A stretch of DNA of 64,000 nt from Metopolophium dirhodum (lineage: Eukaryota > Arthropoda > Insecta > Hemiptera > Aphididae). The notes under the pieces were generated by a model. It made no database searches. It worked only from the letters and a program-made list of their open reading frames with translations, and was not told where the DNA came from. Position numbers and translations under genes: made by a program. The stretch covers positions 4,268,237 through 4,332,236 of the forward strand of contig NC_083568.1 in NCBI RefSeq assembly GCF_019925205.1, in the 5' to 3' direction. Of the stretch, positions 1 to 11,500 are shown piece after piece. Every line of letters starts with the position of its first letter. Positions within the stretch are counted from its first letter, which is position 1.

Positions 1-1140
1 GAAAGCAAGATAACAAGACTGTCCTTGAAAGACTCCAATGTCGTTTTGGTTCAGGGGGGAAGGGAAGAGCTGAGTTTGTTCTCTAGGGGAGATTTAACTA
101 AGTAGAAATGTAGGATCTTTCAGTTTGGTGATTGTATGCTGATAACGTGGGGATATTACATCGTACGCTAGCAGCAACCTTTAGTAAATTTGAATATATG
201 AGGGGTGTTGAACCTTAAGTAATGCTGGAAACATTTACATTTAGCAGTAGGATGAAAATTACAATTCCCAATATCGACTAGTGTGGAATGATAGGAGAGT
301 GAAATTGGAAAATCAAGGTAGAAGTCGGAAGAAGGTATAATCATCAAATATTTCAGAGATGTATAGTAAGATCTAGGCAATAACTATAATGGGATAACCA
401 TAACGTATCTAATCTAACTATGAAGCAGATAAATTTTTATTTGTAAATCTAATTGATCTCACTCAATAGAAAGTTAAAACATCATAGTTTATAGTACAAT
501 TATTTTAAACAGTAATGCAGCAACATTGCTAAGATAAAATCACTATAAAGAAAAATTTTGGAACCGGCAATTCATATTATAAAATATCTTCAACAGTGTT
601 TTGTAAATACTTAATTAGAAGATTTTTATTTTATATAAAATAAATCTAATATTTATATTAGGTTGAGATTGAAATTAATTTTATAAATCATTGTATTATT
701 TATTAATTAATCTCAAATAAAGGAATAGAGTGAGGTAGACTTGGCTTTTAAAGAATATTAAATTAAATTAAATTAAAACAATAGATGTACTACATTATTA
801 TGTTGATAGTTGAGTTTAATGTAAAATTAAAAAAAAAAAAAAAATAGGAATGAATAACTAACTTTAATTTAAAATATTTATTTTTGGTTTGTCCCTTTGC
901 AAAACTGTTTAATTTATAAACAATTGGTTATGATTTGAATAGAAATGTATAAACATAATAATTCTGTTGGTATTTACTGAATGTAATTAAATGTTCATAA
1001 TAAGCCACATATACTATGACATAAATTACAAAATTAAAATAATAAAATAAATTAACTGTACATTATATGGAAAAACTGATTTTTTGAATTAAATAATAAT
1101 TAACTATTTTTGTTTTCGTTTTTGTTTGTTGGAAAAATAC
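1..1140. other. Flanking non-coding DNA left of Ran
   Basis: No gene can be supported here. Bases 1-420 are clearly less AT-rich than what follows and are purine-rich on the plus strand, so they could be the UTR or an exon end of a gene lying outside the window. No convincing open frame or splice pattern is visible. From 420 to 1140 the DNA is AT-rich with homopolymer runs (16 A at about 829-844) and no recognisable feature. Confidence 0.4.
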
Positions 1141-1146
1141 AGGCAG

Positions 1147-1152
1147 TTTATT
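1147..1152 (-). terminator. Candidate poly(A) signal of Ran
   Basis: AATAAA on the minus strand, about 105 nt downstream of the Ran stop codon. This gives a plausible short 3'UTR. Other AATAAA copies lie further down in this AT-rich flank, so which one is used is unknown. Confidence 0.35.
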
Positions 1153-1256
1153 ATTAATAAGTATATATAAAAAAAAGATTCAACTTATTGTGCAAGATAA
1201 TGAATTAATTGAGACAGTTAACAGACAAATCATTGAATTATGGGGGGACTAATAAA

Positions 1257-2597
1257 TTACAAGTCTTCATCCTCGTCAGGCAATGCAGTTTCTTGAGCCT
1301 CCTAAAAACAATTATTAAATAGTAAGTTTTTTTTTGTCACTATAATGTCATAATGTAATTTGATTTTTACCTTGAGGTCTTGTTCAATTTGGTCTTGCCA
1401 TTGAGGGTCCATCTTAATTTCTGGGGGTACAAGAGCAGGCATTGCAACAAATTCAAGGTTGGGATCACCAATTAATTTTCTGGCCATCCACAGGAATGGT
1501 TTTTCGAAATTGTAATTACTCTTTGCACTAATATCGTAATACTATAAAAAGAAAAATGTTAATCAATTGTTTTTAAATAAAAATTAATTGTTTATTACCT
1601 GTAAATTCTTCTTGCGATGGAAAACTATTGTTTTAGCTTTTACTTTTCTATCCTTGATATCCACTTTGTTGCCACAGAGAACAATCGGAATGCCTTCACA
1701 TACTCTCACCAAATCCCGATGCCAATTGGGTACATTTTTGTAAGTGATACGGCTGGTAACATCAAACATGATGATAGCACATTGACCCTAAAAACATTTA
1801 ATTTAAAAACTTAGCACATTAATGTAACTCTTTATAATATGAAATATGTTGTTTATTGTTTTTAATAAAAATATGGGATATGTAGACTCAATATTATATA
1901 AGACATCTTTTTAATATCTTATATTTTAGATAGCTATATATTTTTATTTTTATCAATTCAAAATAAATTTCAACTGATACAACTTTTAACATTATAAAAC
2001 AATTGCATATTATTATGAAATATTGTTCTAAAGAATGTACAAATCAATAAATTACTGAAATTTGTCGATAAAGATAATCCAATAGTTTCCTAACTAGTAA
2101 CATTCCAATGATTTTAATTTATACGACTTTTATTGTGGTAATTATTACTTAATATAAATTTCTATTATTATTCTTATTAAATATTATTATTATTTTCCAG
2201 GTATGTTTTAGGTAATTAAAAAAATATAATATTTCATATTATCAATTTATATATATATATATTCAATTTACTGCAGGGAAAAATTTGTAAATATATCTTA
2301 CAAAGAAACATACATATAGTTTTTTTATTAAGTATAAACAATTCATATAATTACTTGAATATAGTATCCATCTCTGAGACCTCCAAATTTCTCTTGACCA
2401 GCAGTATCCCAAACATTGAATCGAATGACACCACGAGTTGTATGGAATACCAACGGATGTACTTCTACTCCTAATGTGGCAACATATTTTTTTTCAAATT
2501 CACCCGTTAAATGACGTTTAACGAATGTTGTCTTGCCAGTACCTCCATCGCCAACCAATACACATTTGAACGTAGGTACATCATCAGGTACATTCAT
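1257..2597 (-). CDS. Ran: GTP-binding nuclear protein Ran (4 coding exons, 215 aa)
   Basis: Ran is the small GTPase whose GTP/GDP gradient drives nuclear import and export and spindle assembly with importins, exportins, RCC1 and RanGAP. Coding exons on the minus strand are 2597-2355, 1787-1599, 1541-1371 and 1301-1257. All introns are phase 0 with GT..AG ends, giving 81+63+57+14 codons. Visible motifs: P-loop GDGGTGKT (16-23), switch I around T41, DTAGQE (64-69), NKVD (121-124), SAK (149-151) and the acidic Ran tail DEDEDL (210-215). Length matches the family (human 216). There is no C-terminal prenylation cysteine, as expected for Ran. The start is the first ATG after an in-exon acceptor at 2610-2611, so the exon begins at 2609 and an upstream intron splits the 5'UTR. 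The gene is intact with no missing catalytic residue. Identity is near certain. Confidence 0.97.
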
Positions 2598-3395
2598 TAT
2601 TACTTTTTCCTGTATAATAGCAATACAATTATTGTGAATGAAAATAATAAAAAATACACATTTTTAATAGTAAAGGTTAGGTATAATATTTTTAATACTA
2701 AATATAGATATGTAGGGAATATCATGTTCATCAAATGGTGGGCTAAATCATGAAATAATACCGTCTTTAAATAACGTTATTCTATATTTTTATTATCAAC
2801 ATGTAACAACGCATATAATTCTGTATACATTTAAATAGGTAGTTGATTTTTTCTAAATATTTAAAAGAATAAAATAATGTTGTAACTTTCAATAGACGTT
2901 TTATTCTGCGACTAAAAAATTGTTTTGATAAGGAGTACAGACACCTAACCTAATAATCAAATAAATACTCAGTAGTAAGTACTAATGTTGAAAAAACTAG
3001 TATGATTGAAATAAAAAGATTGGTTGTAATTATTTAGTCTGCGAGATAGATACATTGAAAAATGTCAATGTTACTATTAGAATAATTTGTTTTAACTTAC
3101 AGTAGGTATCGTTTATGTACCTATAATAAATCACATGGTTCAGAGAAAAATATTTTGAAGGAACGTTGAATCTAATGGAAGTACACAAGCCAAAACATAT
3201 TAAATGGTTAACTAAGACTTTTCAGAATTGAAAATAGCATTACGTCCAACGGGAAACCACAGGATTATAACCTAAGATTTTATGAACCCAAAGTTCAGGA
3301 AAAAATGCTCAATATGATGTACTACCGATGATAGAAGCGATGGTAGTTATCCACTCGTTAAACACTAGCAATGGTAAAATAACGTGACTACTTAC

Positions 3396-3645
3396 GTGTT
3401 TAATAGATATTTTGTAACAATTCCGATTTTCGGCGAAAAATTTGGAGTGGCGACAATACCGTACTGTAACGGATTCCAACGGATTCGTCGGAGTCGTGAA
3501 AATAACGCGCTCGTGAATAGTGATTGCAAACAAGGAATGATGGCGTCAGGAGAGTAGGAGACCGCCTCCGATGCCGCTATCACGTCACAACCCGCCACAG
3601 GAACTGTAAAGATATACAGTGTCGCCAAATTTAAGCGTGGTGGCG
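3396..3645 (-). promoter_or_regulatory. Probable Ran 5'UTR exon and promoter
   Basis: Read on the minus strand, a good donor (AC|GTAAGT, donor bases 3395-3390) ends a block, about 3400-3640, that is much richer in G+C and CpG than its surroundings. It could join the acceptor at 2610-2611 just before the Ran start, making a non-coding first exon and an intron of about 0.8 kb (2610-3395). The intron shows nothing else. The transcription start cannot be placed. Open frames here start with TTG and would run into stops after splicing, so they are not treated as protein. An alternative donor (GTAAGT read on minus near 3095-3100) cannot be excluded. Confidence 0.5.
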
Positions 3646-3649
3646 AATG

Positions 3650-5160
3650 ATATTTGTATTTTTAGGCGCCATTTTTTGAATTGAAAACATTGAATACGGT
3701 TTTTTTTTTGCTAAATTGCGCACTTATCCCCACCCCACACTCTAAATAAAATATTATTTTTCTCTATTTACGGTTACGATGTACCTTTTGATGCTAAAAA
3801 CGATTGGGAAGTCAGAATTTGGGGGCCAAACTTAATATGGGCGTTACGGCTATATCAATTTTATAAAATATCATAAACACAAGCACGGGTCCAGAGCAAA
3901 GATCAGAGGGGGCAATATTTTTTTTACAACACAAATACAATTATAATAAAATATTGTACTTTACTAAAAATGTTGTCATAATAGTAGGTAATCAATGTGA
4001 TAAATAAATTATTGATTATTTAATATATAAAGCGACAATGTAAAAAGAAGTTTAGATTTTGTTTATTTGTTATTGAATATGTAATATTTATATTTATAAA
4101 AAAATATGTCTGGGGGGGGGGGGGCTGGGCCCCTAGGCACCCCTGGATCCGTCCCTGGTTAAACAGCACTACAGTACCGTATTCATACGTGTTTTTACTA
4201 TTATATTATGTGCCTCAATAGTAAAATAAAATTATATGTACTATAATTCATTGGTTTGAGAAGAATTATTGAGGTACCTGGTTTTCCAGTTCGATCCTAC
4301 AATTTGATCGACACATTTTATATAATGTACGATATTTTAAGACGACCATCACGTATACAGGGGGGTGGCGTTGAGGGCTTATAATTCCAATATGTTTCAT
4401 AATGATATATTGTTAGCTTTATTCCTGTACTAATAATTTATTATTCAGAAATAATCTTATAAAAATTCTAGTACTCGTGATATAATATTTAAAATAAAAA
4501 TTACAATAATTGCGTTAATTATATAATATAATGATGTAAAACACCACTCGTTATTCCAAAAATAAACATCGTATTTAATGTACCTAATTATTCTAAATCA
4601 TGCATGTTGAATGTGTTATAAGCATAACTTTTGAATAAATATATATAATTATGTAGGTACCTTATTGGCTTATTCCATCTTATTCTTACCATAGCAGTGG
4701 CGATCAAATTATTTTGTCAAGGGTGAAATTTTGCTGATTTCTTAACATTGCATATTTAGTTAATATTAATTATGGCTATCAGATTTTAAACATTGAAAAA
4801 ATGGTCATAGGGACACGGGGGATTTCCCCCCCACCCCCTCAAATCAATTTTACTATCACTGTACCTTTTTGTTGACTATTATTGGAATAGGTTGTTTATG
4901 AATATTATTTTAAAGAAAAATAAATGTTGGTAAAATAATATACTTATGGGTAACATTTTGTTACACCCTATAATATTATGTAAAATAACACACTTTATAG
5001 TATAATATACACAATATATAGAAATAGAATTACCTAACATAAAAATACACACTCGACACTTTTAGGCTCCATCCAAATTGTTTTATATTATTGACATATG
5101 ACAGTTAGTTAAATATTCTCATTTCTCAATCAACAAGAGCGAACTGAAAGCCACATTCAA
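3650..5160. other. Intergenic DNA between Ran and syntaxin, repeat-derived in part
   Basis: No gene is seen. Bases 3660-3870 share phrases with the long inverted repeat at 42953-43636 (for example AGTCAGAATT followed by a GGCC/ACGGACTTAG-like stretch), so this is probably a decayed copy. Around 4100-4160 a run of 13 G (4112-4124) leads into a GGGCCCCTAGGCACCCCTGG-type phrase that looks like the end of a dispersed repeat. The rest is AT-rich. Confidence 0.4.
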
Positions 5161-5686
5161 TAGTCATCGTACCCGCATGTATTGTTTCCGTAGTCCGTCC
5201 TACTAACGCATAATACTCCAAAATGTATGTCCAGAAGTTTCAATTTTGTTAGCTTAATTAATATTAGAGTGAATTGACCTATTATCAAACATAAATCTTT
5301 TCAAAACTGTACCTTGAGCATTAGCCTGTAATACAATGTAAAATAAAATAAATGTCAGAACATTATCTGTGTTCACTCGTAGGTTTTTTACGATATTTTT
5401 ATTTTTAAGAGAATTATGATAGTACTTATGTAAAATATTAATATTTAAAAATCCTTATAATTCACTTAGAAATAAAAATATCGTAAAAAGTCAACGAGAG
5501 AACACAGATATTGTTCTTACATTTAAGTTTGATAATAGGTCAATTCAATCTAATGTTATATACTTAATACTTATATAGTTATATGTAAGCTAACAACACA
5601 AAATTGGAGCTGCTGGTCGTACATTTTGGTATATTATTTTGCGTTAGTAAAACGAAGTCAAAACATGCAGGTACGACATCCTCTAA
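5160..5686. mobile_element. Fold-back MITE (AAGAGGATG family), complete copy
   Basis: The two halves are inverted copies. The left half reads outward-in through CGTACCCGCATGTATTG, ACTAACGCATAAT, ACCAGAAGTTCCAATTTT-like sequence and TTGACCTATTATCAAAC. The right half carries the complements in reverse order and ends in ACATCCTCTAAG. The centre (5384-5490) is itself a palindrome built on ACGATATTTTTATTTTTAAG. No protein is encoded. Shared modules with the copies near 11.7, 24.8, 28.4, 30.4 and 46.9 kb show one family. Confidence 0.75.
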
Positions 5687-5689
5687 GCA

Positions 5690-8240
5690 CAGAATATATG
5701 AAATATATTTCATATATTTTGGCTCTAAGAGTACCCCACCCGCATATATTGTCTGATTGTCTCCGTCTTACAAATGGGGAATATAGGTACCTAGCAAATT
5801 TATGTTCAGCAGTTCTCAATTTCGTTTTGATATTTTTAACATTAGACTCCGATTAGATGAGTGAAGTATATGCCCATCATTGAAGATAACATCATAATAT
5901 AATATTATAATAATTTGTTGGAAGTGTTTTTATGATACTTTGAAATGAGTCATAACTATTATTGCCTATAATTATTGTCGTGTAAAATATTACAATATTA
6001 TTTAAACATACTCGTAATCCATATAGCTCATGATGCGTCATGGCTCGCCGGTACAGCAGACATTAGTAAACATTTAAATAAGTATTTTAAATACATCTTA
6101 GTACTTCACATGCATGATATATTAATATAATAATATGTAATATTTAATCTTTATTTAAATAATACGTATTTAATATTATATTTGTATTAAGCATCTACAG
6201 ACTACATGTCTACTACCTAGACTAGTATCTTCCAAGCCATTTAGGTACCATACTACCATATACAGTACACATTCCAATATTCATTCCATACATGATGTCA
6301 TGATACATTAATCCTGCATTCCTGCGTTAAATATAGCTGCCCAAAGTTGCACATTTAAATATTTAAAACGTTTGGTTTTTAATTTTGAACAATTTACTTA
6401 CGAATCGTCAATTTACTATGAATATATTTTTAAATTCATATAGTTAATTAATAATGTATTGTACTTGTACAATTGTACAATTATATTTATAATAAATCTG
6501 TATCTGTGTTTATTACGAAAATAATACTTTATAATTAATATTATGTTTATTACAAATCTATAAAATTGAAAATTAAAAAAAAAAATAACATTGGTTAAAT
6601 ACATAAGTATGTAATTAATGGCGGAAAAGAATAATAACATAGTATGACATCACTTAATTTAATGAATCTAAAAAAAAAAAGAATATATTTTAGTTTTGGC
6701 CGCCTTTTTTTGATTTAAAAACACTGTGGATGATACCAAATAAAATAGGGTGCTTTTTTGTTATTGCCCCGCCATCGACCAATATAAAATTTATCACCCA
6801 ACCAACAGGCGACCTTACAAGTTACGGCTGACGTCTCGATATTTAATCTAAAATTGAAATGATCGATTTATTTATCTTTAAACATTATAATTTTTTTTTA
6901 TTTATTTTGCAATACGGGACGAACCCTTTACTACACGGATATAATAGTAATATTGTATCTTGAATCTAGATATCAACTATTACGTGCAGGTTTATCTAGT
7001 ATGAGTTGTATTGATGGAATAGGGATATAATTACTAATTAGTAAAAACTTCTTTTAATATTTGAAATTTTATTTTATTAGATACCTATAATATGTTAAAT
7101 TATACTCGTGTTAGAAAATGTTGTCGGCTTACCGTTATATTATATATATAATTTCAAGCGCGTACCTACCTACCTATTATAATAATATAATAATATTATT
7201 AACTTTATTTAAAACATTGATAAAAATTAATTTTAATGAGTAAATATTTCCCGTAATATTTAATACTGCTATTTAATTTTTACAAAATAAAAAAAAAAAC
7301 ACAAAACAATAAAGAAAATAATAAAATATGTATTTGAAGAGTTCAAGAATAGATAATTATAGTCCTTAATGTTGCTACACCTAATTTTATTGGTGCACGA
7401 TTGGCCATTGTTTTGTTACTTACTATTATAATTAAACAACTATATATTATAATTTATATGTTCCTACTGTGTTCCACGATAGAACTGGTTTCTGCTCATA
7501 TACTCAGAGCCGGCATTTATTTTTAATTTTACAATGCATATTTGAGTAGATGATAATTTAAATAATATACATATACCTGTGTACTTACTTCTAAATCTTG
7601 CAAATGTCTAGATTTTTGTTGATTTTTTGGCTTATTCGACGCCATTTAGGGCTAAAGGCCGAAGTGTTTAAAATATATACTATAACTGAGTATAACATCG
7701 TACATCAAGAGGCCCCGCTATCATCCCCACTTTGTTTTTAAATTTAACAATCAGATGGAATCAAAGCACCTACTTTTTTCTTTGTTTTTTTAATTTTTAA
7801 TTTTTCTAGGTATCTATTGAAGACCCGTTTGATATTCTACATTTATTCGAGTTCATTCAATTTATAAATGTACATGTTTAGCAGGTTAGCGTAGTACGTT
7901 TATAGTGGTCATAGTGGAAGAAACCCTAACGGCATTTTTACTTATTTCTAAAATTACAGGCAGAACCCAAAGTTATAAAATGTTATAACACATAAAGTAG
8001 GTTTTAACTTTTAACGTGTTATCGCAAACGTACACCCAATGACGTATCCATATTAAACTAGTTAGGTGCACAATAAATACATCTTATTAATTTCGTTTGA
8101 CACACTATTTTAATACATATATATATTATACAATGCTCGCATATATAGTAGTGTTATAAATTTATAACATAATAACAAAATATTATATTGAAAATGTTAA
8201 TCAATATTATCGAAAGGCGCTAAATGTTTGCGTTGGCTAG
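5690..8240. other. AT-rich intergenic DNA upstream of syntaxin
   Basis: Nothing codes convincingly. The stretch contains A/T runs, TAGGTACCTA motifs (for example near 5783), a GC-richer patch at about 6700-6860 that resembles repeat debris, and CTACC/TAGG runs near 7165-7180. Confidence 0.35.
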
Positions 8241-8489
8241 ACTGGTATAGATTCGTTTTTTGGTCCACGGTGCGCGCAGCCGCGCAATATTTCACTCGCA
8301 GGTCTGCCGCTGACAGTGCTGTAGTTAGGAAGTATGTATTGATTTTTATCTCGTCCCTTTTTCGAGTTTTCCGCACGTTCGGCGTTTAATATTATAAAAG
8401 TTAATTTTTTATCGTTTTCCTCGGTTATTTTTTTTTAATTTTTACTATAGTGTTATTTGTACTTGTGTCTGTGTCACCGTTTTTACCAA
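8240..8489 (+). promoter_or_regulatory. Syntaxin 1A core promoter / 5'UTR region
   Basis: A CpG-containing, GC-richer island (for example GGTGCGCGCAGCCGCGC at about 8269) sits directly upstream of the first coding exon inside otherwise very AT-rich DNA. That is what a promoter plus first-exon 5'UTR would look like here. No TATA box can be assigned with confidence and the start site is not determined. An ATG at 8334 opens a two-codon frame only. Confidence 0.5.
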
Positions 8490-8569
8490 ATGACGCGTTT
8501 ATGAGGCCCAACCGTTTACGGCTAGTCTGTGTATCTGTTTCGCGTTTCCATACTGTAAATAATGGCTAA
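8490..8569 (+). promoter_or_regulatory. Two overlapping upstream ORFs at the syntaxin start
   Basis: An ATG at 8490 opens a 4-codon frame ending TGA at 8504. Its stop overlaps a second ATG at 8501, which opens a 22-codon frame ending at 8569. That second uORF overlaps the syntaxin start (8562) out of frame. Both uORF starts have weak context (T at -3 for the second). The main start has A at -3 and G at +4. If the mRNA begins upstream of 8490, ribosomes would need leaky scanning to reach syntaxin. Confidence 0.5.
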
Positions 8570-11500
8570 AGACAGGCTAGCGGCTTTAAAAGCGGTATGA
8601 TTTTTTTCAAAAATATTTATTATATTAGTGACAACATTACGTTGTAAACACTCTCAATCATTTATAGGTACATCTAGTACAAGTGTTTTATCATAAGCAA
8701 CAATTTGAGATCTAATATCGACTTGCCCACTTAACTTATCAAACTGTTTAAACTTTGACGTCCAACAGAAGTACTCAATTTTAACACTGACTACTATACG
8801 TACAGTAGACGTATACTTTATTATTTTATTGTAAATAACTACTACTACCTACTATGAGTCTAAAACATGCAATTTCTTATTAGGTAGGTAGGTAAGGAGT
8901 TCAAAACTAATGACTACCTATGAATGCACCTAGGTATGTTATATTCTATATAGGTACCCATGTATAATTAATAATTAATAATAGTGATTTTCTATCTAGT
9001 AAATAATACCTATATCGTTTTTGTATTGCCAGTGATATATAATATTTCTCTGGTGGGCAAACATCAATAAAGCCATTTAAATACCATCTATTAAATCATT
9101 TAAATTATTATTATTATTTCTGTTTAGATTCTTTTTGAATCTTTTAGTAAATTTTAACCTGCTCACAATGAATAATAATTACTAAGGGACTTGAATATAC
9201 TACAAAGTGAAGACTAAAGATAAATAATGTGGTTGCCAAATATTAATATTTTTTACTACCATTGAGTGATTGTATTATTATTTCTTAAAAAAATTATAAT
9301 CTGATAATTTGATAACTGGGTTCAAGATCATTATATTATATGTAGGTATTACTAGGTAACAAATATATTTCTGTATTTTAATATAAATATAGGTAGGTAC
9401 TTATAGGAATTGGCATTTGTTTTAGTACTGTATATAACTTGATATACCTAAATATGTGAAATGTTATGACGATTCTACTTAAGTACTAATCATTAGATAG
9501 CGTACTAAAAACTGAAAATCTGTAATAACAGGCACGTACGCATAAAAAAGTTTGGGTGTATAATTTAACTTTTTGAAAACCAGATGTTGAAAATTACAAC
9601 TCCATCTATGTATTTATTGTCAATTGATAAAGGGTTTAATTGTATTCTATTAATATTATTGATTTGGACCAGGATTTAGGTTTTTGATAAGTAGTTACAG
9701 TATTTTTTAACTGTTATCCAAGTAAACTATATATGTAGTTAGGTATACATCTTATATGTTAACTTTTACCAATTTGTATTTATTGTTAAAATACCTACTG
9801 ACATTTCAATTTAATTAATAGCTAATTTTTTTGAAATTTTTCTTGATGATATTTTTTAAATACTACACTTATAAATTATGCTTAATATGTATTCTTATTT
9901 TAGGCTCAAAGTGACGATGAAGAAGGAGGTGCCGATGATGTGGCAGTCAATTTGGAAGGTCGGCAAGATGGGTCTGGAGCTGGATTTATGGATAAATTTT
10001 TTGAGGAGGTGAGTATTTTTTTTTATAGAAAATAGAAATTAGATGCATTTGGCAAAAATTTAAAGTTGGTCATTAATAAACTTAAAAATCTATTTGCCTA
10101 ATTGTATTAATACTTTAAAAGAAAAGTATTGAAGTGCAAATCTTTATGATATGATGTATAGGTTCCGAAACCTGTGGGTCGCTATCTTTTTTAAAATATT
10201 TATTTATTTTTTCATAATTTTATAAATATTAAATTACTATAAAATATATAAAGAAACTATATATTTGTGTATAAATAGGAGTATAAATTCAAATAAACAT
10301 GATATAATATTTTCCGTGTAACTATATTGTACATTGATTCTGTTTTATTATTGATCATTGCTGTGACAATTGCAAATGTACTAGTGACATTTCATCACAA
10401 CGCTGTCAGACTAAAAGTTATAGTGATTAATAAAGTAACAAAAAACTTTATTAGTATGTTGTGGTTCACCTGAATTTAAATATTTTTCAAAATGTGTCAT
10501 ACCATTAAAAGTTGGGGAACCTCTGATGTAATATACACAATGGTTTTATTCGATCTAGAGTTAAAAATTGGAAAATCTATGTATATGTTTATATAAATAT
10601 AATTCAGTTTGTAAGTATTATAGGTAGTTACAGTTAACATAAATAAATTAAAAGATAATAGTATAATACTAGGAATTCTAAAAAAAAAAAAAACACCACA
10701 CAGATGAAATTAAAATGTAGGTAGGTATTATGGTAAGTTTATTGACCCTTTTTTGATATAATTTTAAAAACTTGGAATATTACTTATACAGTGTTTAAAA
10801 TCGGTTTAAAACTTGTTTTAATTTTACTACTTATTTAAATTTAAAAAAAAATCAAGTAGGTAGATAAAATCATAGATTTAAACAATGTGAATACTAAAAA
10901 TTATTTTGTATTTATTATACATTTTAATAAATATATTGACATTCATTAAATTTTCAATACCTATGTGAGTCAGTATAATATAATAGGTATTAATTTAAAA
11001 TACATTTTATATTATTATAATTTATAAAAATTAAGCTAAACAAAACTATTTATGGACCATGATTAACTTCTCCTACTACCTACTTTTTTCTTTATTGAAT
11101 CCTATTAATACAAGAATACAAAGAATACTTCATCCTATTTTTTAGTATAGCCAAATTCAATGAATGTATAGACATTATTAAAATTTATACATTTTTAACT
11201 CTGATTTACCTAATCATTGGTTATTTAGAGTTACTAGAGTTTTTTGTGTTTGACACTGCTAATAAGTAACTACTATTTTGAGGAAAAATACCAAGTTAAG
11301 TATTTAATAAATAAAATTAAATAAACTGGAACCTTATTATTATTAAATTTAATAATGGATTTATATTTGAAAGTCTATTAATATTACATGCATATGTATA
11401 AATTATTTATTTTTAGAGGATGTCAGTATACTGTTTGTTTTTTCTATCTGACCCTTGTTCAACATACCAAATTTATGTTCAGTAGAACCAAATGTGTGTT

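Noticed and set aside
1302..1487. Separate short proteins at 1302-1487, 1584-1769 and 2343-2597
   Set aside because: These are exons of one Ran gene read into their introns. Splice sites join them in phase.
3309..3628. Two overlapping minus-strand frames upstream of Ran
   Set aside because: They begin at TTG codons within the GC-richer promoter/5'UTR block and would hit stops after splicing to the Ran start exon.
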